Shown: positions 37,715 through 49,811 of the stretch, in pieces
Layout of the letters: every line of letters begins with the position of its first letter
How positions within the stretch are numbered: the first letter of the stretch is position 1
NCBI GenBank assembly: GCA_008694505.1
Contig: VZDJ01000219.1
Span: forward strand, 8,845,089-8,909,088
Origin: Cyanoderma ruficeps
Taxonomy: Eukaryota > Chordata > Aves > Passeriformes > Timaliidae
Direction of reading: 5' to 3'
Length of the DNA: 64,000 nucleotides
The notes under the pieces: model-generated
Seen by the model: the letters and a program-made list of their open reading frames with translations, nothing else
Database searches by the model: none
Told to the model about the DNA's origin: nothing
Made by a program: the position numbers and the translations under genes

Positions 37715-39077
37715 CTGTGAGGAAGAGAGACACAGAGAATTAACCTTGGCACTCCAAGAAAGCCTCTGTCCTGCTTAGAGAGATCCCATCATCAGAAGAT
37801 CTCATCTTCTAATGTATGCGGCAGAGACAGGGTCAGGAATGGACTCCTACCTCCCTTTCAAAGCACAAAACCAGGCCTTGCTCTAAATCTAAGCACAGCC
37901 TGTATGTTCTGTGACAAATCTACACATTACCTGGCACACTTACTTCAGCTCTTCCAGATACCTTCGGGATACCTTCTAGATAGAGGGAAGGGGTTTGGAC
38001 CCAATGAGTAGGGAGAGACAAGAGACATTGCCTTAATTGCTTCTAAATCTGGCAAGAATAACAGAAATTGATATAAACCAACTGCCAGGATGGGGGGAAG
38101 GAAACAAAGGAAGATGATGAAGATGTGGGCAGAAATCATATATTTACACATATCAGTGCCTGCCAATACCAGGTGATTGGCAAGAAATCACAGGAGCAAG
38201 GACAGGCACACATTCAAGGAGAGGTTTTAAGAGTAGTGTTTTCCAGGAGATGGGACACCAGATGTAGGAGACAACAGGAACATGCCTTAGGGAAAAGAGG
38301 ACAAGGACAAGAAGCAGGAGACGGTTTGATACAAGAGCAGAAAGGCCACAGGGCTATGGCTAAGAGAAAAGACAATGACCAATCTGATGCTGGGAGGCAG
38401 AGGAGGTGAGGAAGAGGCTTGGGACTGGCCTTGTCTACATATGTGGTGACATGGCTTGCTCAACACACTGCCACAGAGACAAGGTCTCAGCCTGCTCTGG
38501 CAGAGATGAGCTGCACAGGTTCTCACCCACTTTCAAAGCTTGGGTCAAGGACATAACCATCCATAAGATCCTCAGCTCTAGGAGTGCCAGCTCAACCTGC
38601 CAGACTCCATGTCAGCATGTGGGAATTCCTAAGGCCTGTCCCATCCTTGCACCACCATATCAGAGCTCTGTACCCCATGGGTCAGGGCTGAGGGAGGAAG
38701 GTGGCTGAGGGAGGCAGCCGCATAGTTTCTGCCCATCCCATCTGCCACTACTTGAGCAAGCCCTGATACATTTCACTAGAAAATGTCAGTAAGCATTAAC
38801 AGTCACATTAACAACATCACTGCACTGTGCGTCATTATTTTAACAGGCACATTCTTACTGATGGGCACAGTTTATATTTTTAAACCCTAGAAAACAGCAG
38901 GCTAGTCTGTTCTTCCTGTGTTTTGCCTCTCATTAAAGAGTACATGGACTTATCTGGCTCAGAGCCCACAGCTGAAAGCTCCAAGCAGTGCAGCCTATGG
39001 GGAGATACCAGGAGCTGCCTCCTGATCTCACTGCATTTGGCAGCAGGGAGGCCTCAGTGGCTAGGCTTAAGGAGTAC
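37715..39077 (-). other. FLT4 intron 29
   Basis: 1.36 kb. Its first 144 bases continue the exon 29 reading frame to a stop at 38933-38935, so retention would give a different short tail. No LTR-like structure and no canonical poly-A hexamer shortly after that stop were seen. Confidence 0.8.
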
Positions 39078-39163
39078 CTGAATCCACCTTCTTTTCTGTG
39101 TCGGTTTTCTATCCTCTCAAATTCCTCAGATGCCAGAACCATCCCACTGTCTGTCTGATTGTC
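39078..39163 (-). CDS. FLT4: FLT4 exon 29: C-terminal tail
   Basis: 28 codons plus two bases: [28 protein letters not shown]. Acceptor TTCCAG|GA, donor [25 protein letters not shown] is identical to human. Reading on without splicing gives 48 more codons before a stop at 38933-38935. Confidence 0.97.
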
Positions 39164-39936
39164 CTGGAAGGAAGCAACAGGAGTTATCAGTAACATCCCT
39201 GTCGACTGATCAGAGTGGGAAGGAAGGAGAAGTCATTCAGGAGATGAGGTTGTGTGTATGTTTGATGGGGAAGAAGGGGTAGGAGCATTTACCAGCATGC
39301 TCCATAGTTTTGCTGAATCTGATTTTCTTAGGTACCTTTTTAAAAGCAGCACATAAAAAGGTAAGATTTGTGTGCTTAGTTCAGTGCCATTTATGGGGAA
39401 TAAAAAAAGAGTGCTCCCTGGCTGGAAGATGTATTACCATCAAATCTATGAGAGGTGGTATTTTCCTCTGAGGCTAAATGTATGACTTCAGTTCTGCTGC
39501 TAGGGGAGATATCAATACCAGTCCACTTCAGAGAGACCTGGAGGGTCCCTAATGCACACTGCCATGTGGATCAAGATACAGAAGCTGTAGATAAGCACTC
39601 TGGGTTTACCTAGTCCTGGCAGGATTTCAGTGTGCTTAACCAGGCTGTGTTCACAGATTTGAGAGGGTGAAGATCAGGCTCTCCTCTGAGGTCCTTTATA
39701 GTCTCTCCGTTTGGATATCTAACCTCTCTGTTTCCTGCTAAGGCAGTGTGAACTGTGCTGGAGAGAAACCCCAGTGTGCCAGATGAAGAAATGAATGTGC
39801 ATAGGACTGGATGGACCGAACAGGAATGACACAGACTGACTGACACAAGATGGGAGTGATCTTCCTTCCACAGTCTTAACAGTAAAGGTGTCAGGAAAGA
39901 CTGCCCCCTGCTCAAATCCATTCAGATGCTACTCAC
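39164..39936 (-). other. FLT4 intron 28
   Basis: 773 bases, nothing recognised. Confidence 0.85.
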
Positions 39937-40057
39937 CGGGTGTGCCTTGTACATCGTGTGTGTCATGGGAAACTCTTCAAATGTCTTTATCCTGGATGGA
40001 CACCTGATCTGATTTCCTCCCGTCAAACAACCAGGGAACGAGACACAGTTGTAGTAT
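39937..40057 (-). CDS. FLT4: FLT4 exon 28: C-terminal tail with YY pair
   Basis: 40 codons plus one base: [40 protein letters not shown]. Acceptor TGGCAG|A, donor CCG|GTGAGT. The tandem RYYN tyrosines correspond to human Y1230/Y1231, and [12 protein letters not shown] contains the Y1265 equivalent. Confidence 0.96.
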
Positions 40058-40650
40058 CTGCCAACAGAAGCATACAGAATTCAGTAAAGGCAAGAGTCAA
40101 TGTCCTGAATGAACAGGACCTGAACTCAATCTCCTCACTGTGCAACCAAAGTATGCAGGGAGGAGGATGACCCAAATGGTGGATTTGGGGAGGGTAATGT
40201 GTTCACCTTAGACCTCTTAACCCCATACTGCTTCTGCAGTGGAGACTAGACTGACTGAATCAGGGCCCAATAAGCTCTCCACATAGGATAAGCAGAAAAT
40301 GTCATATAGATCCCAGGCATCACATTATCGTAGTTTACCAGAGAGGAGAGGCCTGAGACTAATTGGATCAGTTAAGAACAGATAGGATGAAGCTCCTTAC
40401 ATGATACTCTGGCAGCATAGCTGGAGAGAAGAAGGAATGTGATAGCCTTGCAAATCAGCACTTCTTCATGAGCAAAATAAAGTAATTTTGCTTTTATAAG
40501 CAAGAAGCTATGGCCTAAATGCTTGGATCACACTTTATCACCTGGGATTTTCCGAACATCTGGGTTCTCCCCATATCCCTCAGGTTCCCTTACAGGTCAG
40601 GCTGCTTGCTGCCTGCTGGGCTCTCTCTGCCCTTTTCAGAGGGGATTCAC
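40058..40650 (-). other. FLT4 intron 27
   Basis: 593 bases, nothing recognised. Confidence 0.85.
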
Positions 40651-40790
40651 CTTGCTGCTAGGCTGTGGCAGCGTATCCTCATGTCAAAGTCCTCTTCATC
40701 TGAGTTTTGCTGGGCAGAGGAAGGCACCTGGGAGAAACCATCATCTTCTGAGCTGTGAGAGTCATTCAGCGGGATGTAATCTTTCCCTTC
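40651..40790 (-). CDS. FLT4: FLT4 exon 27: acidic start of C-terminal tail
   Basis: 46 codons plus two bases: EGKDYIPLNDSHSSEDDGFS, QVPSSAQQNSDEEDFDMRIR, CHSLAAR. Acceptor CTACAG|GA, donor AAG|GTGAAT. DYIPL resembles the docking site of VEGFR1/2 (KDYIPL) more than the human VEGFR3 VCMAPR. SSEDDGFSQV and HSLAAR anchor the homology. Confidence 0.95.
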
Positions 40791-41709
40791 CTGTAGGAAG
40801 AACAGTAAATGGCCTTATAAGAAGGGGAGGACTTTCCCACAAAAAAAGGCTCCACAGGCAGAAGCTGTCAGAGCTGGGAAGGAAAATTTCTAGTTTATAA
40901 ATTTTATTTCTCTAGGACAAAATATCTGGCTGGAGATTTCTGTGACCTTTGTGTTAAGTGGCTGTGAGTGATGCATGGAGGTGTGTGTGAGCAGGAAAAC
41001 AACTGCCCATAATAATCCCATAATTCTCCAGTTTACACGGACAGAGTACTGTGCTCCAGGGCTATGCCATTTGTGGCTTAGTCATGCCTGTGCTGAGAAC
41101 CCGTGCTGAAAGGTTAAAGTCAGGAACATCAGGATGAGACAGTACTCAAGCATTTAGCTATCATTTTCTGAAAGGGGTCATCAAGAAAAAGTTAAAATCA
41201 GAGCTGCATGCTCATCACAGTTAAATGTCCTGGTGAGTTACCACATGGAGTTGATTAGTAATACTTTCAAAGAAATCTGTATTACTGACTGCTGCAATGT
41301 AACAGTTGTTTGCTTCACATGGCCCTGACATTTCAATCTGAGGACAGAGTTTCAGAAACCCTGGTCAAGTCCTGGTTTTCATTATGCAGGCATGTGGGAG
41401 GCAGAAGTACCAGGGCCTTGACTCAGCTGAAGAATTTCTAACAATCATCTGGGGATTACGAATGACGACTGAGAGGGCTCCTGCCCTGCAAGGAGCAGAG
41501 TTTTATGAGAATACAGCTAAAAGGCTGTTGCAGAAATGACTTCTCCAATAGCTCTGGGAAATAGACCTCTGACCCAGGAATCTCTGTTACTGGTGGCCTA
41601 CGCAAATGTATTGCTTTGACTATAGAGTCAGTTGAGGGCACAGTGAGGGAGCTGGTGATGACAGAAGAAGGAGCTGCCTGGAGCAGAGCAGGGACAGAGA
41701 GGTTTTCAC
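40791..41709 (-). other. FLT4 intron 26
   Basis: 919 bases, nothing recognised. Confidence 0.85.
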
Positions 41710-41815
41710 CTGCTGAACATTTTCCTGAAGAAGGTTCCCCAGTATCTCCACGAGGTCAGAGAAAGTTGGTCTCTCCTTGGGATCACCATGCCAGCAACTC
41801 AGCATTATACGGTAG
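41710..41815 (-). CDS. FLT4: FLT4 exon 26: end of kinase domain
   Basis: 35 codons plus one base: [36 protein letters not shown]. Acceptor GGCAG|C, donor CAG|GTGAAA. CW-GDP-RP-FS is the usual last helix pair of the kinase. The donor is weaker than its neighbours, with A rather than G at intron position 5. Confidence 0.96.
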
Positions 41816-42474
<659 letters not shown>

Positions 42475-42749
42475 TCAAGACTGCCCTTCATCCCAGAACA
42501 CTGAGAGATGTGGTCACTACTCATACACAGCCCAATCCTTAGTGCTGCCTGAGTCAGGCTTGTCTGCATGCCTGTGTCCCCATCACTCTGTTCATGGGTG
42601 AATATGGCCTCCATTATTTTTTTTGCCTACATCGATGTTGCTTCCCATCAGTCCTTAGATGTGCTTCAGAATGTCTGTCCTGCACAGACTCACTCACAAA
42701 CTGCTACGTGGGTAGAGGTGTCTCCCTCAGCAGCATGAGACCTTCATTA

Positions 42750-42899
<150 letters not shown>

Positions 42900-43198
42900 T
42901 CAGTTGGGAACATGTCCCAGGACAGCTGTTTTTGTAGCAAAGGGATGAAATAGATGAATGGAAATCAGATCCAATATCATCTCTCTCCATGGAGGTATTG
43001 GTTAGGTCAGAGAGAGGGACAGAGACACTGAAAGGGGGATGAAGGAGTACAAGGAAGAGTAAGTAAATGACAGGCTGAGGGGCAGAAGGAAGGAGACAGA
43101 GATCTGCTGGTGGAGGAGGACAGGACATGTGTCCCGATCATGACTTCTGGTCCCAGCTATGCAAGTAATTCCACCCCTGCTTTTTCATCTTTTCATCA

Positions 43199-43414
<216 letters not shown>

Positions 43415-43679
43415 TCAGAAAGTGTACATCACCTCCATTCCCACATAAGCCTGAGCTGTAATGGGGAAATGGTGGAAATGGGAAGAAGCTAAAGCAAAAA
43501 AATTCAAAAAGGGATGGTTAAGGAGAGGTTGAAACGCAAGAGAACTAATTTCCCAGCTTTGTGTGCACACATCTGTCTCAGATTTCCTGAGGAGTGTGAG
43601 GCAGATCACTGAATCTCTCTGTGTGTCATCTGAAAGGTGGCTGTAGTCAGGTCTCTAATCAGGCATGCACAAAAGATCA

Positions 43680-44362
<683 letters not shown>

Positions 44363-44510
44363 CTTCCTGGATGGGCAGTGCAGTGCGGCTCTTGTGCATC
44401 AGGAAGCGGTGGAAGATGGCGCTGTCGCTGGTCCCAGAGCGGCTCCTCCTGTCAGCTCTCACTGCCTCCACGATGGACTGCACCTGAATACGCAGCCTGG
44501 GAGACTTCTC
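44363..44510 (-). CDS. FLT4: FLT4 exon 21: kinase insert
   Basis: 49 codons plus one base: EKSPRLRIQVQSIVEAVRAD, RRSRSGTSDSAIFHRFLMHK, SRTALPIQE. Acceptor TGCCAG|GA, donor AAG|GTAACA. This is the most diverged intracellular part. EKSP, the V-E-x-x-R-x-DRR and the SSD/TSD-xx-F-xRF pattern keep the alignment to human, while the rest has drifted. Confidence 0.94.
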
Positions 44511-44744
44511 CTGGCAAGGGACCAAACCAAAACCCTCAGCAGGCAACGCACACTGTAACCCTGGCACCCATGATCTGCACAGTCTCTTCCTGTTCTTAAA
44601 CTGGAATTCTGGCCTGGAAGCCTCTACCATTGCAGAAAGGAGGACAGAGGGTATGTTTGTCACATTGTCAGATCATGTATTAGGCTGCACGTCTTCCTTC
44701 CCTAGACATGGGACAGGTCCCTAGAGGCAAAGGAAGCCACTCAC

Positions 44745-44833
44745 CCTGTAAGGACTGAATCCTTCCCTCTTGGTCCGCAGGTAGTTGGAGAGGTTTCCAT
44801 ACTTGCAGAACTCAACAATAACCATGAGTGGAC
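44745..44833 (-). CDS. FLT4: FLT4 exon 20: kinase hinge
   Basis: A split codon plus 29 codons: [30 protein letters not shown]. Acceptor CACCAG|GT, donor [20 protein letters not shown] is the gatekeeper valine and hinge of VEGFR kinases. Confidence 0.97.
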
Positions 44834-45061
44834 CTGGTGGGAAGAGACCAAAGGTTAGGGCAAGAGGTAAGGGCTTGAGTTGGTCAGAATTTGCCACAAC
44901 TTGTGTTATGTGCAGCCCCACTGAGCTGTGACATATGCTCTAAGTGCACACAATAACTTCCCCACAGGTCCCTGTGATCACACATGTGGACAGCAAAAAG
45001 ACACAGGGGAAAAGCTCTGATTTTTGGGAGCAGGCACAGCCTGTTGCCCTGGGATATTTAC

Positions 45062-45175
45062 CATTAGGTTTGGTACAGGCACCCAGCAAATTCACCACGT
45101 TGAGGTGATTCCCGATGTGAATGAGGATCTTCAGCTCTGACATCAGTGCCTTGTGCTCGCTTGCAGTAGCTCCCT
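45062..45175 (-). CDS. FLT4: FLT4 exon 19: kinase helix C region
   Basis: 114 bases encoding [38 protein letters not shown]. Acceptor TTCCAG|AG, donor ATG|GTAAAT. The glutamate of MSELKIL is the helix C residue pairing with the catalytic lysine. The exon is almost identical to human. Confidence 0.98.
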
Positions 45176-46560
45176 CTGGAAACACACAGACCATATCATG
45201 ACACCTCCCCACAGCTTTTCACTCCCCCTCACCACCTTTCTCTAGCAGCATGTTAATGTGAATCTTGCTGAGGAGGCTGTGACCTCAAAGCCTCAGTACA
45301 TTTTGTTATTGCATGATCCCACATGAAATGTTGAGCCTTATCTGGAGATCCCAGGATCCCTGCTGTAACACGTAGGGTGCTCTCTGTAAGAGCAGGGACC
45401 CAGAACAAAGGACAACACAATCTGTGCCCAACGGATTTTTCTTTATGATAGTTGTGCAGTGAAAAACATCACCTGAGACTTTCTTTGGGATGCACCCGTT
45501 TGAGTCTCTGCCCTTTTGGCCTCCAAACAGAGATAACAAGCCATGAAACAATTTGAAAGTAAATCAGGAACAAAAGACATCTGATACTTTTTATCACAAT
45601 TGAAGATAGGAGCTGTCTCAACTCAAATCCAGATATCTTTTGATGATTCCTCTTCAATAGCAAACACAGTGTCATGCTCCTGCCATCTGTCTGTACTGCA
45701 TCTTCTCTCAAGCATCCAATTTGCATCAATTCTTGACCCTCTGTTTTACCCCCAGGGTGTCTTCTCTGGTTTTGTGTGCCTTTTTCATACTTCTCAGCCT
45801 CCTCATATGCATTTTGTCTTACTTGAGAGTTTGTAAATTTAGGTTGAGAGACAGAAGCACCCTCTGGAGCTGCAGCGGATGGGCCAGGTGAGAGCCTTAC
45901 CTCAAAAAACTCTAAAGCAACCTTGCACACCAGGCTCCCCTCTGCTGTGCAGATGATCTGTACACTTAACCGTTCAGATGAGTCATGACACAATTTCCAT
46001 GTACAGGCTCCTTCTGGCCAGAGACTGCCTCAGTGTTCTGTTTGGTGCCAAATTACAGAATAATGTTTTGGATGCCTGTTTGAAAGCATGGCTATAAAAG
46101 TTTAACATCTCACTCTGGACAAACCAGGCTTTGGGTACAAAGCCAATTTAGCCCTTAGACCTGGATAAGAGCTGCAACCTGCTTCCTTACCCAGCTCTGG
46201 ATCTGGCCCATAAACACAAAATACAGGCACATTTGGAAGAAGGCAACTGGGAGCAACACTTCCTTCAGTGCCATGCCAAAGAGGGCCTCTGGATTCTTGT
46301 TCATCCTTTGAGACAGATTTCATTCTTTGCCTTTGCAGACAGCTAAATTCCCTTGAAAACTGATTTCCCCAAGTCCTTGCTGTCTGTTCTGCCACTTCAG
46401 CCTCTCAGTGCAGCTGAATGGAGCCAAAGAGGATCAACTGTGTTGAGGCCAAGAAGCCATTAATTAAAAGACAGGCATTTACAGGGTGAATGTTCCCTGG
46501 CAGGTGCCTCATTAATTGCTGTCTACACACATTGCATGTTTTGCTTCACTGTTCACATAC
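45176..46560 (-). other. FLT4 intron 18 with a 174-codon open frame
   Basis: 1.39 kb. An ATG-started sense-strand frame spans 45469-45993 without matching any protein I know. It has no flanking splice signals that I could support. No repeat family recognised. Confidence 0.75.
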
Positions 46561-46665
46561 CTTTCAGCATTTTGACTGCTACAGTCTCACAGCTGTTACT
46601 TTTATTGATCCCAAATGCTGATGCTTCCACCACCTTCCCAAAGGCACCATGACCCAGGACTTTAC
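46561..46665 (-). CDS. FLT4: FLT4 exon 18: glycine loop and catalytic lysine
   Basis: 105 bases encoding [20 protein letters not shown] then [15 protein letters not shown]. Acceptor CCATAG|GT, donor AAAG|GTATGT. The G-x-G-x-x-G loop reads GHGAFG (human VEGFR3 GYGAFG), and VAVKML carries the ATP-binding lysine. The histidine inside the loop is tolerated at this variable position. Confidence 0.97.
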
Positions 46666-47442
46666 CTATGGACAAGGAGAGTAAGTATGAAGAAAGGCAG
46701 GTGCAGAAAAGGCAGAATAGAATGAAAGAAAACAAAAACCCCAACAGGAAATCATGGGGAGAAGAAAGAAAAAAACATCATAAAGGAAAAGGAAGGAGTG
46801 GAACATGTGCCCTTTCAGGTGGCTGGTTGCTGTGTCGGTGAGAATAAGAGAAAGGACACTGGGAGGAACTGAGACAGAGCTGGCATGGACAAAGCAGAGG
46901 AAGGAAATGGCCATGCAGAAATGAGGGGCTGCTTGTTGCCCTCGAGCAACAAGTTGTTGTGTGTGGGAAAGGTAAACGATCCCTTGCAGCACAGCAGCCA
47001 GGACTAATGTCACTGCTCTGTGCCTCAAAGGTAGTCTGCTGCCCTTTAAACTCTGCCAGACAGAGGGAAGAGGCTGCAGGTAGGTGTCTCAGCATGAAAA
47101 CAATAATGGATGCAACCCTGATCCTGAACTCAGGGTACCTGCTGTGAACTGGGCTGTTCTGTCCAGACTCTTACTTGGAAAATATGGGGATGTGTTTTAA
47201 ACCATGCCCAGGGGTCTTCTGTTTTCAGTAATACCTGTGTGGATACACTAAGGAAGTCTGGGCTTACAGTTGGCTCAGACCTGTCTACAGTCAGACCTAA
47301 AGAGATTTCCCAGGCACTGCTGGGCTTTAGGGACAGCCTGGGGAAGAGGATGGGAAGCCTGAGGCAGAGAGAAAGCATTAAATACACAGAGGTGGGTTAA
47401 GAAATCTGAAGCATGCAGTGTTGGGGAGGGGGTCTGGCTCAC
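46666..47442 (-). other. FLT4 intron 17
   Basis: 777 bases, purine-rich on the plus strand near 46675-46800. Nothing recognised. Confidence 0.85.
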
Positions 47443-47578
47443 CTAAGCGCAGGCGGTCTCGTGGGAACTCCCACTTGCTGGAATCATAGGGCAGGTACTC
47501 GCACTGCTCCTCCAAGGGCACCTCACCAGGGTCCATGATGATGGACAGGTAGCCTGTCTTGATGTCTGCGTGCGCCGG
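47443..47578 (-). CDS. FLT4: FLT4 exon 17: juxtamembrane segment
   Basis: 45 codons plus one base: [45 protein letters not shown]. Acceptor CTGCAG|CC, donor TTAG|GTGAGC. The regulatory juxtamembrane tyrosines (GYLS, CEYLPY) are in place. The segment is over 90% conserved against human. Confidence 0.97.
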
Positions 47579-47882
47579 CTGCAGGAACCAGCCAACACCA
47601 AGGGTGAGGAGGTGCCCTCCCTGCCCTGGGTGCTGACTCCCAGATGGGATTGGGATTCTTTGCCTGCCTTGACCTGCTACGCCCTCAAGCAAAGGCCATT
47701 CCCTGTCACCTCCTTTACCACAGCCATTACTCACTCTGTCCTTGGGAGTGAGAGGACTGGAAGCATCACTCAGTGACCTCCTTTTAGCAGGTGCTGTCAT
47801 GCAGCCCCATATCACAGCACTGGTGTCACCCCAAGCCCTGACATGCCACCCCCCTCTGCCTGGGGCAGTCAGAGTCACGTAC
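47579..47882 (-). other. FLT4 intron 16
   Basis: 304 bases between the transmembrane and juxtamembrane exons. It stays open in the exon 17 frame, but it is not a multiple of three and exon 16's frame meets a stop, so retention would not give a longer receptor. Confidence 0.85.
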
Positions 47883-47989
47883 CCTTTTGATGTTGCAAAA
47901 GATGAGAATAAGTAAGATCCAGAAGAAAACAGCAATAACTCCAGTCCCAATCAGGATGACAATCTCCACATTGGTCCTGTCATCAGAGC
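47883..47989 (-). CDS. FLT4: FLT4 exon 16: transmembrane helix
   Basis: 107 bases encoding [20 protein letters not shown] then [15 protein letters not shown]. Acceptor CCACAG|GC, donor AGG|GTACGT. About 23 uninterrupted hydrophobic residues (VEIVIL to LIF) form the single membrane helix. It is followed by the basic stop-transfer KR. Read-through into intron 16 reaches a stop within about 20 codons. Confidence 0.97.
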
Positions 47990-48268
47990 CTGTGGAAAGG
48001 GAGGGAAATCATAGCTTCAGAGATTCCCATTCCGTGCTCCAACTTGGCCATTCCTTATGGCCTGCATCAGGATGTGGGGTGACTGGAGACATGTTTGCCT
48101 GAGCTAAACGTGCTCTGGACTACAGATCCTCCTGTGAGAGCACCATGCCACCAGCAAGGCCAAGGGGCTTTCACTGCCTTCCACTGTCACAGGGAAGATG
48201 CATGGGAGCTTGGCCATAAGTCCTATTCCACCCCTTCACATCCCCGGGGATGTTGTGGCTGCTGGTAC

Positions 48269-48400
48269 CTTCCACGGAGACGCTGGCTGAGGAGTTCACA
48301 CAGCCCTTAGCGTTGCAGACGCTGCACAGGTAGAGCCCAGCATCCTCCTCCCTCACCCTCTGAATGCTCAGCCTCTGGTTGAAGTCTGCCAGGTCAATCC
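48269..48400 (-). CDS. FLT4: FLT4 exon 15: end of Ig domain 7
   Basis: 43 codons plus split ends: [44 protein letters not shown]. Acceptor TTACAG|GG, donor [20 protein letters not shown] and [16 protein letters not shown] are unchanged from human, including the cysteines. Confidence 0.97.
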
Positions 48401-49056
48401 CTGTAAGGCACAGAGGGTTGTGGTGGTCACTCACAGGGAGGGAAGATTAGTACACTGGACTCAGGCCCAAAATAAGGCTTGTATTTTTTGGCTGACTCAT
48501 TTTAGATGGCAGAATGACATAGCTCACACCACTTAGTCAAGGCTTTTCTCTTGATGGCCCCAGAAATACCCTGGAGGGGCCTTCCCCAGGCAGTGTATGG
48601 AGGGTACAAATCCCCCACTGAATATGCTGAATAGGGACAGTGCCCAGGCTTTCCAGCTGGTGTGTCAAGTTCTGCTTCAGCTTCAGAACCTGTTCCTTTG
48701 CCTCTGTAATGTGCCTGGATCCTTTGCATGTTCCTTCCATGAGATCTGGGTCAGTTCCTGCATAATCAGAGATGCCAGGCACTGGGCTGAGAGTAAGAAC
48801 ATGAATGATTTCTCTCTCCCTGCTCTCCAGCTGAATGTGCACAAACACAGACAGTGCTGAGCCAGGCCTCAGGGCAAAGACTTGGCCAGTGAGACTGCAT
48901 CAAATTAGAACAGAATGTGATTAGAACGAGGATCTGGCTGATTCAGAGAACAGGTGCCTTTATCTGGGCACAGCAACTCCCAGAACCCAGCAGTGTTCAG
49001 CGCTCCAGCTGCTGGACACACTGCCCTGCCTGTGATCCACCCCCAGCCCACTGTAC
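48401..49056 (-). other. FLT4 intron 14
   Basis: 656 bases, nothing recognised. Confidence 0.85.
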
Positions 49057-49203
49057 CTGACACTTCTTCCACCAGTTTCTCGTCTTTGTACCAGCTGATT
49101 TCAGGAACATGGTTGCCGTCCACCTTACAGCGCATTTCTATGGAGTCGCTGACGTTCACCCAAATGTCTGTCAGGTTCTGCTTGAGGCGGGGGATCTCCA
49201 GGG
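49057..49203 (-). CDS. FLT4: FLT4 exon 14: start of Ig domain 7
   Basis: 147 bases encoding [49 protein letters not shown]. Acceptor CTCCAG|CC, donor TCAG|GTACAG. Two sequons (NLT, NVS) and WYKDE are shared with human. Domain 7 makes the membrane-proximal homotypic contacts of active VEGFR dimers. Confidence 0.97.
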
Positions 49204-49451
49204 CTGGAGGAGCAGCACAAAGAGGAGGAGGGGAAAACGGGAAACTGATTGATCAAAAGAATATCTGTGTTCCTGGGGGGCTTTGGGTCTCTGACCCCTG
49301 CTGAAGGGTGTCTTGAGAACCCAGGTGCCCTGCCTTTGCCACTTGAATTTAGCTTGCTTGTGTGGCTTCCCCTGGGGATGGACTGGGAAGCTGATGGCAG
49401 CAAGAGCACCAGCTCTCCTGTGTCACTCCCGCCAGCCCTGTGGACCCTCAC

Positions 49452-49811
49452 CCTGCACAGAGATGTATTTCTTGTGGCAGTGTTTCTCCCGTGTCTTCCT
49501 GTTCTGCACCTCACACACATAATCTCCCTCCTCATCCAGGGAGATGTTCGGGATGGTGAGCAGCAAGGTTGCATCGTTGGAGTTGGGCTGGAAGCGCAGC
49601 TCCCCCTGCATCTTGGTGGCATAGTGGTGGACATTCTTACAGTCCAGCACAAGGGGGTTGCCCTCCTCATCATGGAGCCTGGAGAGGTTCAGCCGATACC
49701 ACTGCAGGTTCTCATAGGTGTAGTTGTCTGCATTGCAGCTCAGCTGTAGGTCCTGCCCCTCTATGGGCTCTTCTGAGGGCTGGGACTCAATCTCGAACCC
49801 GTCTGGAATGG
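49452..49811 (-). CDS. FLT4: FLT4 exon 13: whole Ig domain 6
   Basis: The largest internal exon, 360 bases, 119 full codons: IPDGFEIESQPSEEPIEGQD, LQLSCNADNYTYENLQWYRL, NLSRLHDEEGNPLVLDCKNV, TIPNISLDEEGDYVCEVQNR, KHCHKKYISVQ. Acceptor TGAAAG|CC, donor CAGG|GTGAGG. NLS and NIS are sequons; the cysteines SC and VCEV pair in the Ig fold. The stretch between the two, corresponding to the human ATPLAAS region, is diverged. Confidence 0.97.

Noticed and set aside
47378..47950. 190-codon frame crossing FLT4 exons 16 and 17
   Set aside because: It is only an extension of the exon 17 frame through intron 16. It reads exon 16 in the wrong phase, and exon borders are clear.
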